DNA from: Pseudonocardia ammonioxydans
Lineage (GTDB): Bacteria > Actinomycetota > Actinomycetes > Mycobacteriales > Pseudonocardiaceae
Assembly: GCF_900115005.1 (NCBI RefSeq)
Contig: NZ_FOUY01000013.1
Span: 62,001-126,000 of the forward strand
Direction: 5' to 3'
Length of the DNA stretch: 64,000 nt
Shown: positions 24,928-33,233 of the stretch, in pieces
How the letters are laid out: the number at the start of each line of letters is the position of its first letter
How positions within the stretch are numbered: the stretch's first letter is position 1
Position numbers and translations under genes: made by a program
The notes under the pieces: model-generated
Database searches by the model: none
The model's input: only the letters and a program-made list of their open reading frames with translations
What the model was told of the DNA's origin: nothing

Positions 24928-25815
24928 ATGACCAGCACCGCCGTCGACGCCGTCCTCGACGGACTCGTCGACATGCACTGCCACTCCGGGCCGTCCCCGA
25001 TGCCCCGGGAGTTCGACCACGCGGGCGGCGCCCGCGACGGCTGGGAGCGCCTGCGCATGCGGGCGATGGTCGCCAAGTGCCACCACCACAACACCCAGAT
25101 GGACGTGCTCGCGCAGCGTCCGCTGCTGGCCGACATCCCGACCGAGGTGATCGGCGCGGTCGCGCTCAACACCACGGTCGGCGGCCTCAACCTCGCGCAG
25201 GTGCAGCTCTGCCTCGGGCTCGGCGGCAAGATCGTCTATCTGCCGACCGTGTCGTCGGGCCGGCACATCGACTGCCACGCCGAGAACCTCGGCTTCCCCA
25301 CCCCGACGGTGAAGCTCACCGCCGAACGCATCGAGGTCGTCCGCGACGGGGAGGTCGTCCCGGACCTGCTGCCGATCTTCGACCTGATCGCCGAGCACGA
25401 CGCGGTGCTCAACGGCGGCCACCTGCACCCCGACGACATCACCGCCTGCTTCGCCGCCGCACGCGAACGCGGGGTCCGCAAGTTCGTCGTCTCGCACCCG
25501 GACTTCGTCATCGGGGCCGACCCGAAGCAGTGCGCGAGCTACATCGAGGGCGGGGCGCTCATCGAGCACGAGCTGCACATGTACGACCCGGGCGCGACGA
25601 TGCGGTGGCCGGTCGAGCAGCTCATGGAGTGGATCTCCGCACTCGGCCCGGAGAACACCCTGATCGGGTCCGACCTCGGCCAGGCAGGCTTCCCGCGTCC
25701 GGTGGACGCGTTCCGCCGCGTCGCCGGGGCCCTGCTCGACCTCGGGCTGGGCGAGAAGGACCTGCGCCGGATCGTGCACGACAACCCGCGCGAGCTCCTG
25801 TCGCTGTCGGACTGA
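24928..25815 (+). CDS. DUF6282-like metal-dependent hydrolase
   Basis: The 295-residue protein resembles amidohydrolase-type TIM barrels. LVDMHCHSG (His17, His19) would bind metal, MVAKCHHHNTQM follows, VLNGGHLHPDDI provides a later His, and LIGSDLGQAGFPRPVDAFR carries the conserved Asp. This combination matches the DUF6282 family as I know it, whose reaction is unassigned. GGAGG precedes ATG 24928. As last gene of the cupin-aldolase operon it may hydrolyse a lactone or amide bond ahead of aldol cleavage. Confidence 0.85.
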   Translation: MTSTAVDAVLDGLVDMHCHSGPSPMPREFDHAGGARDGWERLRMRAMVAKCHHHNTQMDVLAQRPLLADIPTEVIGAVALNTTVGGLNLAQVQLCLGLGGKIVYLPTVSSGRHIDCHAENLGFPTPTVKLTAERIEVVRDGEVVPDLLPIFDLIAEHDAVLNGGHLHPDDITACFAAARERGVRKFVVSHPDFVIGADPKQCASYIEGGALIEHELHMYDPGATMRWPVEQLMEWISALGPENTLIGSDLGQAGFPRPVDAFRRVAGALLDLGLGEKDLRRIVHDNPRELLSLSD

Positions 25816-25831
25816 CCCGGTACGGGCCCGT

Positions 25832-25837
25832 TACCGT
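25832..25837 (+). promoter_or_regulatory. -10 element for leaderless TDT transporter mRNA
   Basis: TACCGT lies 7 nt before GTG 25845 and no ribosome-binding site is present. This supports a separate leaderless transcript rather than membership of the preceding operon. Confidence 0.45.
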
Positions 25838-25844
25838 ACGCACC

Positions 25845-26936
25845 GTGGGGCGGGGATCGGCACGGGTGCGGCGGACGCCGGTACGGGACGCGGTGGCCAC
25901 GCTCAGCCCGGGGTCGTTCGCCTTCGTGATGGCGACCGGCATCGTCTCGGTGGGCATGGCCCACCTACACCTGGGCCTGCTCTCCACCGTGCTGCTGGTG
26001 ATCGCACTCGTCGGGTACGCCGTGCTCGTGGTCGCCACGTCGTACCGGGCGCTGGCCTTCCCGCGGGCGCTGCGAGCCGACCTGATGGACCCGGGCCGGG
26101 CGTTCGGCTTCTTCACGTTCGTGGCCGCGACGAACGTGCTGGGCACCCGGCTCGCGATCGACGGCAGGCAGCGGGTCGCCCTCGGCCTGCTGGCCGTCGG
26201 GTGGCTCAGCTGGCTGGTCCTGGGTTACCTGGTCCCGGCCACCACGATGTTCCGGCGCTCCGCGGTCCCGGTGCTCGGCCAGGTGGACGGGACCTGGCTC
26301 GTCTGGGTCGTCGCGACCCAGTCGGTCGCCGTCCTCGCGGCGACGCTGGAGGCCACGACGACCGTCTGGCGGGACGCGTTCGCGCTGCTGGCCCTGTTCG
26401 CGTGGATGCTCGGCTCGCTGCTCTACGCGGTGGCGATGGCCCTGGTGACCGCCCGGTTGCTGCTCCACCCACCGTCCCCGGAGGAGCTGACGCCGCCCTA
26501 CTGGATCACGATGGGCGCGACCGCGATCAGCACGATGGCCGCCGCGACGATCATGACGATGGCCGAGGCACCGAGTGCGCTCGCGGCGAGCGGGTTCGTC
26601 GCCGGGGCCGCGCTGGCGTTCTGGACCCTGGGCACGTGGCTGTTCCCGGTGCTCGTCGCCGCCGGCTGGTGGCGACACCGGGTTCACCGCGTCCCGCTGC
26701 GCTACGAGACGAGCCTGTGGACGGTGATCTTCCCGCTCGGCATGTACGGCGTGGCCAGCCACACCTTCGGCGAGGCGGCCGAGCTGCCGATCGTGACCGC
26801 GATCGGCGCCGCCGAGGGCTGGGTGGCGCTGGCGGCATGGACGATCACGTTCGCCGCGATGCTGGTCGCCCCCGTGCGTAACCGCCTGCGCAGCACCCGC
26901 GACGCCGCCGGTCACGGCCGCCCTGACGACAGGTAG
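25845..26936 (+). CDS. tellurite-resistance/dicarboxylate transporter (TDT/SLAC1-like) family protein
   Basis: The 363-residue membrane protein has about 10 hydrophobic helices. SPGSFAFVMATGIVSVGMAH near its start matches the TDT family (TehA, Mae1, SLAC1), and a late FPLGMYGVASHTFG motif occurs near residue 300. Members are anion channels or carriers for dicarboxylates, sulfite or chloride. GTG 25845 is used because homology begins at the cytoplasmic leader and a TANNNT box sits 7 nt upstream. It stands alone between two operons, so its substrate cannot be inferred from context. Confidence 0.88.
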   Translation: MGRGSARVRRTPVRDAVATLSPGSFAFVMATGIVSVGMAHLHLGLLSTVLLVIALVGYAVLVVATSYRALAFPRALRADLMDPGRAFGFFTFVAATNVLGTRLAIDGRQRVALGLLAVGWLSWLVLGYLVPATTMFRRSAVPVLGQVDGTWLVWVVATQSVAVLAATLEATTTVWRDAFALLALFAWMLGSLLYAVAMALVTARLLLHPPSPEELTPPYWITMGATAISTMAAATIMTMAEAPSALAASGFVAGAALAFWTLGTWLFPVLVAAGWWRHRVHRVPLRYETSLWTVIFPLGMYGVASHTFGEAAELPIVTAIGAAEGWVALAAWTITFAAMLVAPVRNRLRSTRDAAGHGRPDDR

Positions 26937-27045
26937 GCACTCCCGCAGCCACACCTGGCAGGCGCACCCGCCGAGCCTCACCGTCGGCCGGTGCCGAGCG
27001 CGCCGGGTTCGCCCACGCGGCGCGAAGGCCCGTACCTGCATCGAG

Positions 27046-27059
27046 TCTCAGTACTGAGA
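27046..27059. promoter_or_regulatory. palindrome TCTCAGTACTGAGA, activator site 1
   Basis: This perfect 14-bp palindrome lies about 100 bp before the SDR gene, in the 222-bp gap after the TDT transporter. A close match, TCTCTGTATTGAGA, lies at 31120-31133 before the esterase. The AcoR-type regulator encoded between them is the natural candidate for binding both. The remainder of the gap shows no other clear element. Confidence 0.7.
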
Positions 27060-27158
27060 GCTTCACGGGACCGTGCCGCGCGGATGATCCGTACAAGCCG
27101 GTACGGGATGCGCCGTCCTCACCGGCTCACGACAAGCCCCCCAGACGAAGGAGTCGAA

Positions 27159-27986
27159 GTGGGTAGGTTTGATGGCAAGGTCGCCCTTGTCACCGGAGCG
27201 GCCCGTGGCCAGGGCCGCAATCATGCGCTCGGGCTGGCCCGCGAGGGCGCCGACGTCATCGTCGTCGACCTCTGCGACGACATCAGGTCGGTGCCGTACG
27301 CGCTCGGGACCGAGGCCGACCTCGCTGAGACGGTCAAGCTGGTCGAGACCGAAGACCGCCGAGCCGTCCAGGCCGTCGTCGACGTCCGCGACGCCGACGC
27401 CATGGCGGGGGCGGTCGACGCGGCGGTGGCCGAGCTGGGCCGGCTCGACATCGTGGTGGCGAATGCCGGGGTCTGTAGTTACGGCGGGATCCGCGATCTG
27501 ACGACCGCGCAGTGGGACGACATGATCGGCACCAACCTCACCGGTGTCTTCAACACTGCGCGCACCACGATCGAACACGTCATCGCGGCCGGCGGTGGGG
27601 CTTACGTCCTGACCAGCTCGGTGTACGGCCTCAAAGGCAACGGCGGCGTCGCGCACTACACCGCCGCCAAGCATGGTGTCACCGGCCTGATGAAGGCGAT
27701 GACCCACGAGTTCGCCCCGCACGGCATCCGGGTCAACTCGGTGCACCCCACCACCGTGGACACCGACATGATCCAACACGACGCGCAGTACAAGCTTTTC
27801 CGCCCGGATCTCGAGGCGCCGACAGCCGAGGACGCCAAGGCCGGGTTCGCATCGCTGAACATCATGCCGATCCCATGGGTCGAGACCTCGGACATCACGA
27901 CCGCGGTGCTGTTCCTCGCCTCCGACGACGCCCGCTACATCACCGGAGTCGCACTCCCCGTCGACGCCGGCTCCATGCAGATCTGA
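27159..27986 (+). CDS. mycofactocin-type short-chain dehydrogenase
   Basis: The 275-residue protein starts at GTG 27159 after AAGGAG. It has the nucleotide motif VTGAARGQGRNHALGLAREG, a long insert after VVDLCDDIRSVPYALGT, the catalytic Ser in LTSSVYG and the YTAAKHG Tyr-x3-Lys pair. The GQGRxHA motif and the insert are marks of mycofactocin-coupled SDRs, which hold NAD tightly and pass hydride to the redox peptide mycofactocin. It would oxidise a secondary or primary alcohol. It is first in a unit with a flavin monooxygenase, an AcoR-type activator and an esterase. Confidence 0.93.
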   Translation: MGRFDGKVALVTGAARGQGRNHALGLAREGADVIVVDLCDDIRSVPYALGTEADLAETVKLVETEDRRAVQAVVDVRDADAMAGAVDAAVAELGRLDIVVANAGVCSYGGIRDLTTAQWDDMIGTNLTGVFNTARTTIEHVIAAGGGAYVLTSSVYGLKGNGGVAHYTAAKHGVTGLMKAMTHEFAPHGIRVNSVHPTTVDTDMIQHDAQYKLFRPDLEAPTAEDAKAGFASLNIMPIPWVETSDITTAVLFLASDDARYITGVALPVDAGSMQI

Positions 27987-27996
27987 AGGAGACCCG

Positions 27997-29211
27997 ATGA
28001 CCTCCACCCTGACCACGCCCCCGCAGGCCGGTGGCCGTCCCGCCGCCGAGGAGCTCTACGCGCGCGCGGAGGCCCTCGTTCCAGTCCTCCGTGAGCGCGC
28101 CCGTACCGCCGAGGGCATGCGCCGCATCCCGGACGAGACGATCGCCGACCTCGAGGCCGCAGGTCTGTTCTACGTCGTGAGCCCGCAGAGCGAGGGCGGC
28201 TACGGCCACAGCATGCGCGAGCTCGGCACGATCACTCGCATTCTCGCCAAGGGCTGCGCCTCGACGGCTTGGGTATACTCGTTCCTGGTGGTGCACAACG
28301 TCTCCATCACCCAGGACCTCAAGCAGTTGCTCAATGGCCGCCCCTTCGCCACCGCAGCGCTCTCGGCCGGGTTCCAGGCGACGCCGTCCGGCACCGCCGT
28401 CCCGGTCGAGGGGGGCTGGCGGGTCACCGGCAAGTGGCCGTTCGCGAGCGGCATCATGAACGCCGACCACGTCCTGTTCGTCACGCTCGAGGAGCGCCCC
28501 GGCGACGAGGAGCCCGCCGTGCTCGGTCTGTGCGCCGATGTCGCGGACGTCGAGCTCATCGACATCTGGCACATGGCAGGGATGCAGGCCACGGGATCGA
28601 ACACCTTCGCGCTGGACGACCACTTCATCCCCGCCGACCGCCGGTGGACAGCGTTCGGCCAGGAACGTCTGACCCCGGCGGACCCGAACGACGTACGCCC
28701 GCTCGAAGGCTTCTCCATCATCCGCATGTTCGACGTCCTGCTCTCCGCGGTCGCCGTCGGCTGCGCCGAGGCTGCCGTCGAGGACATGCATGCGCGGATC
28801 CAGACCCGGATCGTCGGCTTCGGGCTCGGGCCACAGCGCGAGCACCCGGAGGCCTGGGGCCGCTACGGCCAGGCCCTCACCGAGGCTCGGATGGCCCGCA
28901 CGCTGTGGGACGAGACCCTGCGAATCGTGACCGACTTGTCCGACCGGGGCGAGGCCGCGGACGTCGAGACGGCGGCGAAGCTTCGAATGGCCTCGCCTCG
29001 GATCTGTCAGGTCGCCCGCGACGCCATCCAGATCGTCGTGGAGGGGTCGGGGTCGAGCATCTTCCACCTCGACAACCCTCTCCAGCGCCAACAGCGTGAC
29101 GTCAACTTTCTGAAGAACCACTCCTACCTACACCCCGACGGCGCCTTCGTGCCCGCGGGAGCCGCCCTGCTGGGCCTCGCCGACCCGGTCGACGGACTGC
29201 TGCTGATCTGA
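27997..29211 (+). CDS. flavin-dependent monooxygenase, acyl-CoA dehydrogenase fold (HsaA/HpaB-like)
   Basis: The 404-residue protein has the acyl-CoA dehydrogenase fold but the sequence style of two-component oxygenases such as HsaA: ARAEALVPVLRERA at the start, GCASTAWVYSF near residue 87, GGWRVTGKWPFASGIMNAD near 140 and a C-terminal RDVNFLKNHSYLHPDGAFV. These enzymes use reduced flavin from a separate reductase to hydroxylate phenols or related compounds. AAGGAG precedes ATG 27997, 10 bp after the SDR. No reductase is encoded nearby. A second family member, at 61572-62753, lies in an aromatic operon. Confidence 0.9.
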   Translation: MTSTLTTPPQAGGRPAAEELYARAEALVPVLRERARTAEGMRRIPDETIADLEAAGLFYVVSPQSEGGYGHSMRELGTITRILAKGCASTAWVYSFLVVHNVSITQDLKQLLNGRPFATAALSAGFQATPSGTAVPVEGGWRVTGKWPFASGIMNADHVLFVTLEERPGDEEPAVLGLCADVADVELIDIWHMAGMQATGSNTFALDDHFIPADRRWTAFGQERLTPADPNDVRPLEGFSIIRMFDVLLSAVAVGCAEAAVEDMHARIQTRIVGFGLGPQREHPEAWGRYGQALTEARMARTLWDETLRIVTDLSDRGEAADVETAAKLRMASPRICQVARDAIQIVVEGSGSSIFHLDNPLQRQQRDVNFLKNHSYLHPDGAFVPAGAALLGLADPVDGLLLI

Positions 29212-29218
29212 GTTCCGG

Positions 29219-29251
29219 CCCGCCCGGCGGGGCCTCCCCTGACCGGGCGGG
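29219..29251 (+). terminator. GC-rich hairpin after the monooxygenase gene
   Basis: Arms CCCGCCCGG (29219-29227) and CCGGGCGGG (29243-29251) can form a 9-bp stem with a 15-nt loop, 8 bp past the stop codon. It has no U-run. It probably ends the SDR-monooxygenase transcript before the activator gene. Confidence 0.5.
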
Positions 29252-29312
29252 CGGGTCGTTCCCGGCGGTCGTCGCGCAGGAGATCGACCGTCGTGCATCG
29301 TGAGGTGTGGCC

Positions 29313-31100
29313 GTGTCCGATGAACGTGGGATCCCACCGCTTCAGGCAGAACGCTGGGGTCAGACCGCGCGCCGCCAGACCATGGCGGCGCGCGAGCGCC
29401 TGCTGGGGGCCTCGACCACGCAACCGGAGACGGCGGCGAGCGCCCTCGTGCGCAGCGAGATCGTCACCTCTTGGCGACGCTCACAACTCAATGGAATCGA
29501 TCCCGGCGCCCCGCTCACCCTCCCCCACGATCCGGAGCGCGAGGGCGCGCCGCGGCTGCTGCGTGCGGCGGAACCGGTCCTCCAACGGCTCAGCGCCGAC
29601 CTCAGCAACACCGTGATCACCCTCGCCGACAGCTCGTCGTGGATCCTGTGGCGCGCCTCGGCCGACAAGCGACTCCTGACCGGTCTCGACCAGGTCGCTG
29701 CGATGCCGGGATCGCTACTGGCCGAAGAGGTGGCCGGAACCAACGGACTCGGCACGGTGCTCGAGGTCCGCGGACCCGTGATCGTAGCCGGCCCCGAACA
29801 CTTCCTCGAGGGGATGCAGGACTTCACGTGCGTCGGTGTCCCGGTCCGCGACCCGTTCTCCCGCCGTCTCGAAGGCATCGTCGCCCTGACGTGCCACTAC
29901 CGTGACACCAACGAACATCTGCTCCCGCTCGTCGCCGAAGCGGCCAAGGAGATCGAGGACCGCCTCCGCCTGGGTTCCTCGACCCGCGAGCGGGCGTTGT
30001 TCGACGCCTTCGTCCGCACCGCCAGGTCCCCCGCGCTTGCCGTCGCTTCGATGAACGAGGAGTACCTGTTCACCAATGCGCAGGCCGCGCAACTGTTCGA
30101 CCCCTCCGACCATGCCAGACTCTGGGATTGGGCTCAGGAAGCCATGCGCAGCAGACGGACCATGACCGGACGCGTCACCCTGAGCCGGGGGTTCGCCGTC
30201 GATGTCCGCTGCTCCACCGTGCACGACGGGCCGACAGCCGCGGGCGTCCTGCTCACCATGCGTTCCACACCCGGAACCCAGTCCTCCGACAAGGCGCCGA
30301 AGCGACAGGTCTCGACACCGGAGTGGTGGAAGGTGCGCGAGGCCGGGCTCCGGCTGTTCCGTGCCCGACGAAGGGTTGCCGTTCTCGGCGAAGGTGGGGC
30401 CGGCAAGGCCACGCTCGCGCGAGCGCTGCACGATGCCACAGCGCCGCGGACTCCCCTCATCGAGATCGACTTCGCTGTCGACGGCATCAGCTCGTTCGTC
30501 GACGGCCATCACGACCCCTCGTCGACCTTCCTCCTGCACCACGTGGACTGTCTCCCACGACGAGCAGCGCTCGAGCTCGCGGCCCGCCTGGAACGCGCCG
30601 CCGCACGGGTGCTTCTCGCCGTCGACCCCGACGTAGTCGAGGCCGCTGTGCTCGGCAGGCTGCTGGACCGCACGGACGGTGCGGTCACCATCCCGCCACT
30701 TCGCGAGCGTCGACAGGACCTCCCCGGCCTGGTGAGCGCCCTTCTACGGGATCTCGGCGCGGATTCCGAGCGCCGCTGTACCTCGGGAGCGATCACCGCG
30801 CTCATGCACCACGATCTGCCCGGCAACGTCGCCGAGCTTCGCCGCGTCCTGTCCACGGCGCTCGCCACCTCGACGTCACGCGATATCGGAGTGGACGACC
30901 TTCCCCCCACCCACCGCACGGTGACGCGGGACGGTCGCAAGCTCATCGCCCTCGAGGAGGCAGAACGCGCGACCATCGTCGACGCGCTGCAGAGCACGGG
31001 GTGGAACGCCGAGTCCGCCGCCGAGCACCTCGGCATCTCACGGGCGACGATCTACCGGAAGATGAAGGCACTCTCGATCCGACGACCCGTGCAGCGCTGA
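29313..31100 (+). CDS. AcoR-type transcriptional activator with degenerate AAA+ domain
   Basis: The 595-residue protein has a GAF-like sensory N-terminus (about 75-230, including GSLLAEEVAGTNGLGTVLE typical of AcoR), a central AAA+-like region and a C-terminal Fis helix-turn-helix (ESAAEHLGISRATIYRKMKAL). The Walker A region is only loosely kept (GEGGAGKATLA), and the sigma-54 contact motif GAFTGA is absent. That is expected in actinobacteria, where such regulators work with housekeeping-type RNA polymerase. GTG 29313 follows GAGG by 7 nt; a GTG 6 bp upstream is the alternative. Matching palindromes before the SDR and the esterase suggest it controls both. Confidence 0.9.
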   Translation: MSDERGIPPLQAERWGQTARRQTMAARERLLGASTTQPETAASALVRSEIVTSWRRSQLNGIDPGAPLTLPHDPEREGAPRLLRAAEPVLQRLSADLSNTVITLADSSSWILWRASADKRLLTGLDQVAAMPGSLLAEEVAGTNGLGTVLEVRGPVIVAGPEHFLEGMQDFTCVGVPVRDPFSRRLEGIVALTCHYRDTNEHLLPLVAEAAKEIEDRLRLGSSTRERALFDAFVRTARSPALAVASMNEEYLFTNAQAAQLFDPSDHARLWDWAQEAMRSRRTMTGRVTLSRGFAVDVRCSTVHDGPTAAGVLLTMRSTPGTQSSDKAPKRQVSTPEWWKVREAGLRLFRARRRVAVLGEGGAGKATLARALHDATAPRTPLIEIDFAVDGISSFVDGHHDPSSTFLLHHVDCLPRRAALELAARLERAAARVLLAVDPDVVEAAVLGRLLDRTDGAVTIPPLRERRQDLPGLVSALLRDLGADSERRCTSGAITALMHHDLPGNVAELRRVLSTALATSTSRDIGVDDLPPTHRTVTRDGRKLIALEEAERATIVDALQSTGWNAESAAEHLGISRATIYRKMKALSIRRPVQR

Positions 31101-31117
31101 CACCCCTCTCAGCTGCC

Positions 31118-31135
31118 GGTCTCTGTATTGAGACC
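31118..31135. promoter_or_regulatory. inverted repeat GGTCTC-N6-GAGACC, activator site 2
   Basis: The core TCTCTGTATTGAGA (31120-31133) differs from the site at 27046-27059 at two positions, one on each side of the central GTA. It lies between the activator gene and the esterase and may set the esterase promoter. Confidence 0.65.
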
Positions 31136-31210
31136 TCTGCCGCGCTCCAGGTCTGGTGTCGTCTACTTCACCGAGCGATGCAGCTCGGCGTGAACGCACA
31201 GGAGGACACA

Positions 31211-32107
31211 GTGGTCTCATCCCGGGTCAACACCATCGCGTCCGAGGCCTATGCAGGCTGGCTCCGCGACGGTGCGACGGTCGAGGAGATGCGGACAGGG
31301 TTCGACGACATGTGCCCCGCCCCAGGCCCGGAGGTCGAGGTGGCCGAAGGAGTCGTGGGCGGTATCCCCGGTGCGTGGGTCAGCGTTCCCGAGTCCGACG
31401 AGACGATCATCCTGCACTTCCATGCAGGCGGTTACCTCATCGGCTCCCCGACGAGTCACCGCGATCTCGCCGCCCGCATGGCACGCGCCGCCCGGGCTCG
31501 TGTCTTCCTCGCCCATTACCGCCTGGCACCCGAGAGCCCGTTCCCCGCTGCCTTCGACGACGGCGTCAGCGCGTACAACGGCATGCTCGCCGACGGCGTT
31601 GACCCGTCCTCACTCGTGATCTCAGGAGACTCCGCCGGCGGCGGGCTCGCCCTCGCCGTACTGGTTGCCGCACGCGACGCCGGAAGGCCGGCGCCCGCAG
31701 CCGGAGTTCTGATGTCGCCGTGGGCCGACCTCACGCTGTCCGGTGACTCCATGTCCGCGCGGGAGCCCATGGACCCGCTTGTCAGCCGCGCCGTCCTGAC
31801 CGGCATGCAGGAGGGCTACCTCCAGGGAGCGGATCCCACGGACCACAGGGCTTCGCCGTTGCTGGCCGACCTCGCCGGCCTTCCGCCACTCCTTGTTCAG
31901 GCCGGTAGCAGCGAGGTCCTGGAGGACGACGCGGTACGAATCACCGATGCCGTCCTGAACTCGGGCGGGGAGGCCGTTCTCCAGATCGGGTACGAGATGG
32001 TCCACGTGTTCCAGATGTTCGCCGACAAGATCCCCGAAGCCGCCAACGCCATCGAGCGAATCGGGTCCTTCGTCCGCGCGCGTACAGGCGCAGCTGCTGT
32101 GGCCTGA
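31211..32107 (+). CDS. alpha/beta hydrolase, hormone-sensitive-lipase-type esterase
   Basis: The 298-residue protein belongs to the fold-3/HSL esterases. The oxyanion motif is HAGGYL (71-76, a variant of HGGG), the nucleophile is Ser141 in GDSAGGGL, and the late VHVF supplies the catalytic His. I chose GTG 31211 because AGGAGG lies about 7 nt upstream; ATG 31178 would add 11 residues without a ribosome site. The gene follows the activator and a palindrome shared with the SDR promoter. It may release an alcohol or acid from the ester used by this pathway, as in Baeyer-Villiger-like degradation, though no such oxygenase is seen. Confidence 0.92.
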   Translation: MVSSRVNTIASEAYAGWLRDGATVEEMRTGFDDMCPAPGPEVEVAEGVVGGIPGAWVSVPESDETIILHFHAGGYLIGSPTSHRDLAARMARAARARVFLAHYRLAPESPFPAAFDDGVSAYNGMLADGVDPSSLVISGDSAGGGLALAVLVAARDAGRPAPAAGVLMSPWADLTLSGDSMSAREPMDPLVSRAVLTGMQEGYLQGADPTDHRASPLLADLAGLPPLLVQAGSSEVLEDDAVRITDAVLNSGGEAVLQIGYEMVHVFQMFADKIPEAANAIERIGSFVRARTGAAAVA

Positions 32108-32160
32108 CCGCGATCGCGCCGGGCTCGTCGCGACGCGTGTGGCGGGTGGCTCGGTGTGTG

Positions 32161-32280
32161 CCCTCCACAGCCGTGTTGCATAGCGGTACGCACAGCACGT
32201 TCGGCCACGAGCGCCCGCACGGCACCACGGTGGCGTTCGTGGCCGCGCTGCGAGGCCAACCGCTGATCGCTGCGGCGTAG
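32161..32280 (+). pseudogene. possible IS630-family transposase fragment
   Basis: A 39-codon frame ends at TAG 32278 and contains HERPHGTTVAFVAALRGQPL, which resembles the PHG-TTFVAALR region before the second catalytic Asp in IS630-type DDE transposases. No start codon context, no catalytic DDE triad and no terminal inverted repeats are visible. The motif spacing is two residues shorter than usual. It would be a decayed scrap at most. Confidence 0.3.
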
Positions 32281-32292
32281 CGTGACGCCCGG

Positions 32293-32320
32293 GCGACAGG
32301 CGACAGGCGACAGGCGACAG
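32293..32320 (+). repeat. heptamer repeat (GCGACAG)x4
   Basis: Four exact copies of GCGACAG run head to tail and stop 13 bp before ATG 32334. A fifth, partial copy (GCGA) continues into GAGG, the likely ribosome-binding site. Length change by slippage would alter the spacing upstream of that site but not the reading frame. Confidence 0.9.
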
Positions 32321-32333
32321 GCGAGGACGGTGC

Positions 32334-33233
32334 ATGCGGGGCTACGGGTTCCTCCGGGCGGGCGGGCCGGAGCAGCAGGCGTTCCTGGAGGTCGACGAGC
32401 CGGTGCCGGGGCCCGGTGAGCTCCTGGTGCGGGTGCGGGCCGCCGGGGTGAACCCCGGCGACTGGCGGGTGCGCGACGGTTCCTACGGCGTCGAGGGCCC
32501 GGCGGTGCTCGGCCGCGAGGTCGCGGGCACCGTGCTCGGCGCCGGCGCGGGCGTCACCGGTTTCGCCCCCGGCGACGAGGTGTTCGGGGGCTGCCCCGGC
32601 ATGCTCGGCGGCTGGGCCCCGACGGCGGTGGTCACGGCGTCGTTCGCCGCGCACCGGCCGGACGGTGTGTCCCCGGAGCAGGCGGCGGTGCTGCCGGTGG
32701 CCGCCGGGACCGCGTACGACACGCTGGAGAACCTGCAGCTCGCAGCGGGGTCCACGCTGCTGGTCAACGGCGCCGGCGGCGGGGTCGGCCTGCCGCTGGT
32801 CCAGCTCGCACGCCGGCGCGGGCTCACCGTCGTCGGTACCGCGAGCCCCGCCAAGCACGACCTGCTCGCCCGGCTCGGCGCGACCGCGGTGGCCTACGGC
32901 GACGGCGTGACCGACCGGCTCCGGGCGGCCGCGCCGGGCGGGATCGACGGCGCGCTCGACCTCGTCGGCGGGGACGCGCTGCGTGCCGTCGCCGCCCTGG
33001 TGCCCGCCGGGCGGCTCTACTCCGTCGCCGACAAGCCGCTGGTCAAGGCACTCGGCGGGGACGAGGTGACCCGCGACCGCAGCACGGCGGTGCTGGCCGA
33101 GCTCGCGCGGCTGGTCGCCGCGGGCGAGCTCGACCCGATGGTGGGTGAGGTCCGCCCGCTGGAGGAGGCGGGAGCGGCACTCGCGGCGGTCGAGGGCGGG
33201 CACGTCACCGGGAAGATCGTGCTGGTTCCGTAG
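32334..33233 (+). CDS. NADP-dependent quinone-oxidoreductase-like (zinc-free MDR) enzyme
   Basis: The 299-residue medium-chain reductase has the QOR pattern: VRVRAAGVNPGDWRVRDG near residue 35, LGREVAGTVLGAGAGV near 60, the nucleotide loop VNGAGGGVGLPLVQLA near 145 and a C-terminal GHVTGKIVLVP. No zinc-ligand cysteines are present. It would reduce quinones or enones with NADPH. It starts 13 bp after the heptamer repeat and stands alone. Its last 29 bp overlap the convergent YqeB-like gene. Confidence 0.9.
   Translation: MRGYGFLRAGGPEQQAFLEVDEPVPGPGELLVRVRAAGVNPGDWRVRDGSYGVEGPAVLGREVAGTVLGAGAGVTGFAPGDEVFGGCPGMLGGWAPTAVVTASFAAHRPDGVSPEQAAVLPVAAGTAYDTLENLQLAAGSTLLVNGAGGGVGLPLVQLARRRGLTVVGTASPAKHDLLARLGATAVAYGDGVTDRLRAAAPGGIDGALDLVGGDALRAVAALVPAGRLYSVADKPLVKALGGDEVTRDRSTAVLAELARLVAAGELDPMVGEVRPLEEAGAALAAVEGGHVTGKIVLVP

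Noticed and set aside
25845-26936. True tellurite resistance function for the TDT-family gene
   Set aside because: The family name is historical, no other tellurite genes are nearby, and members transport various anions.
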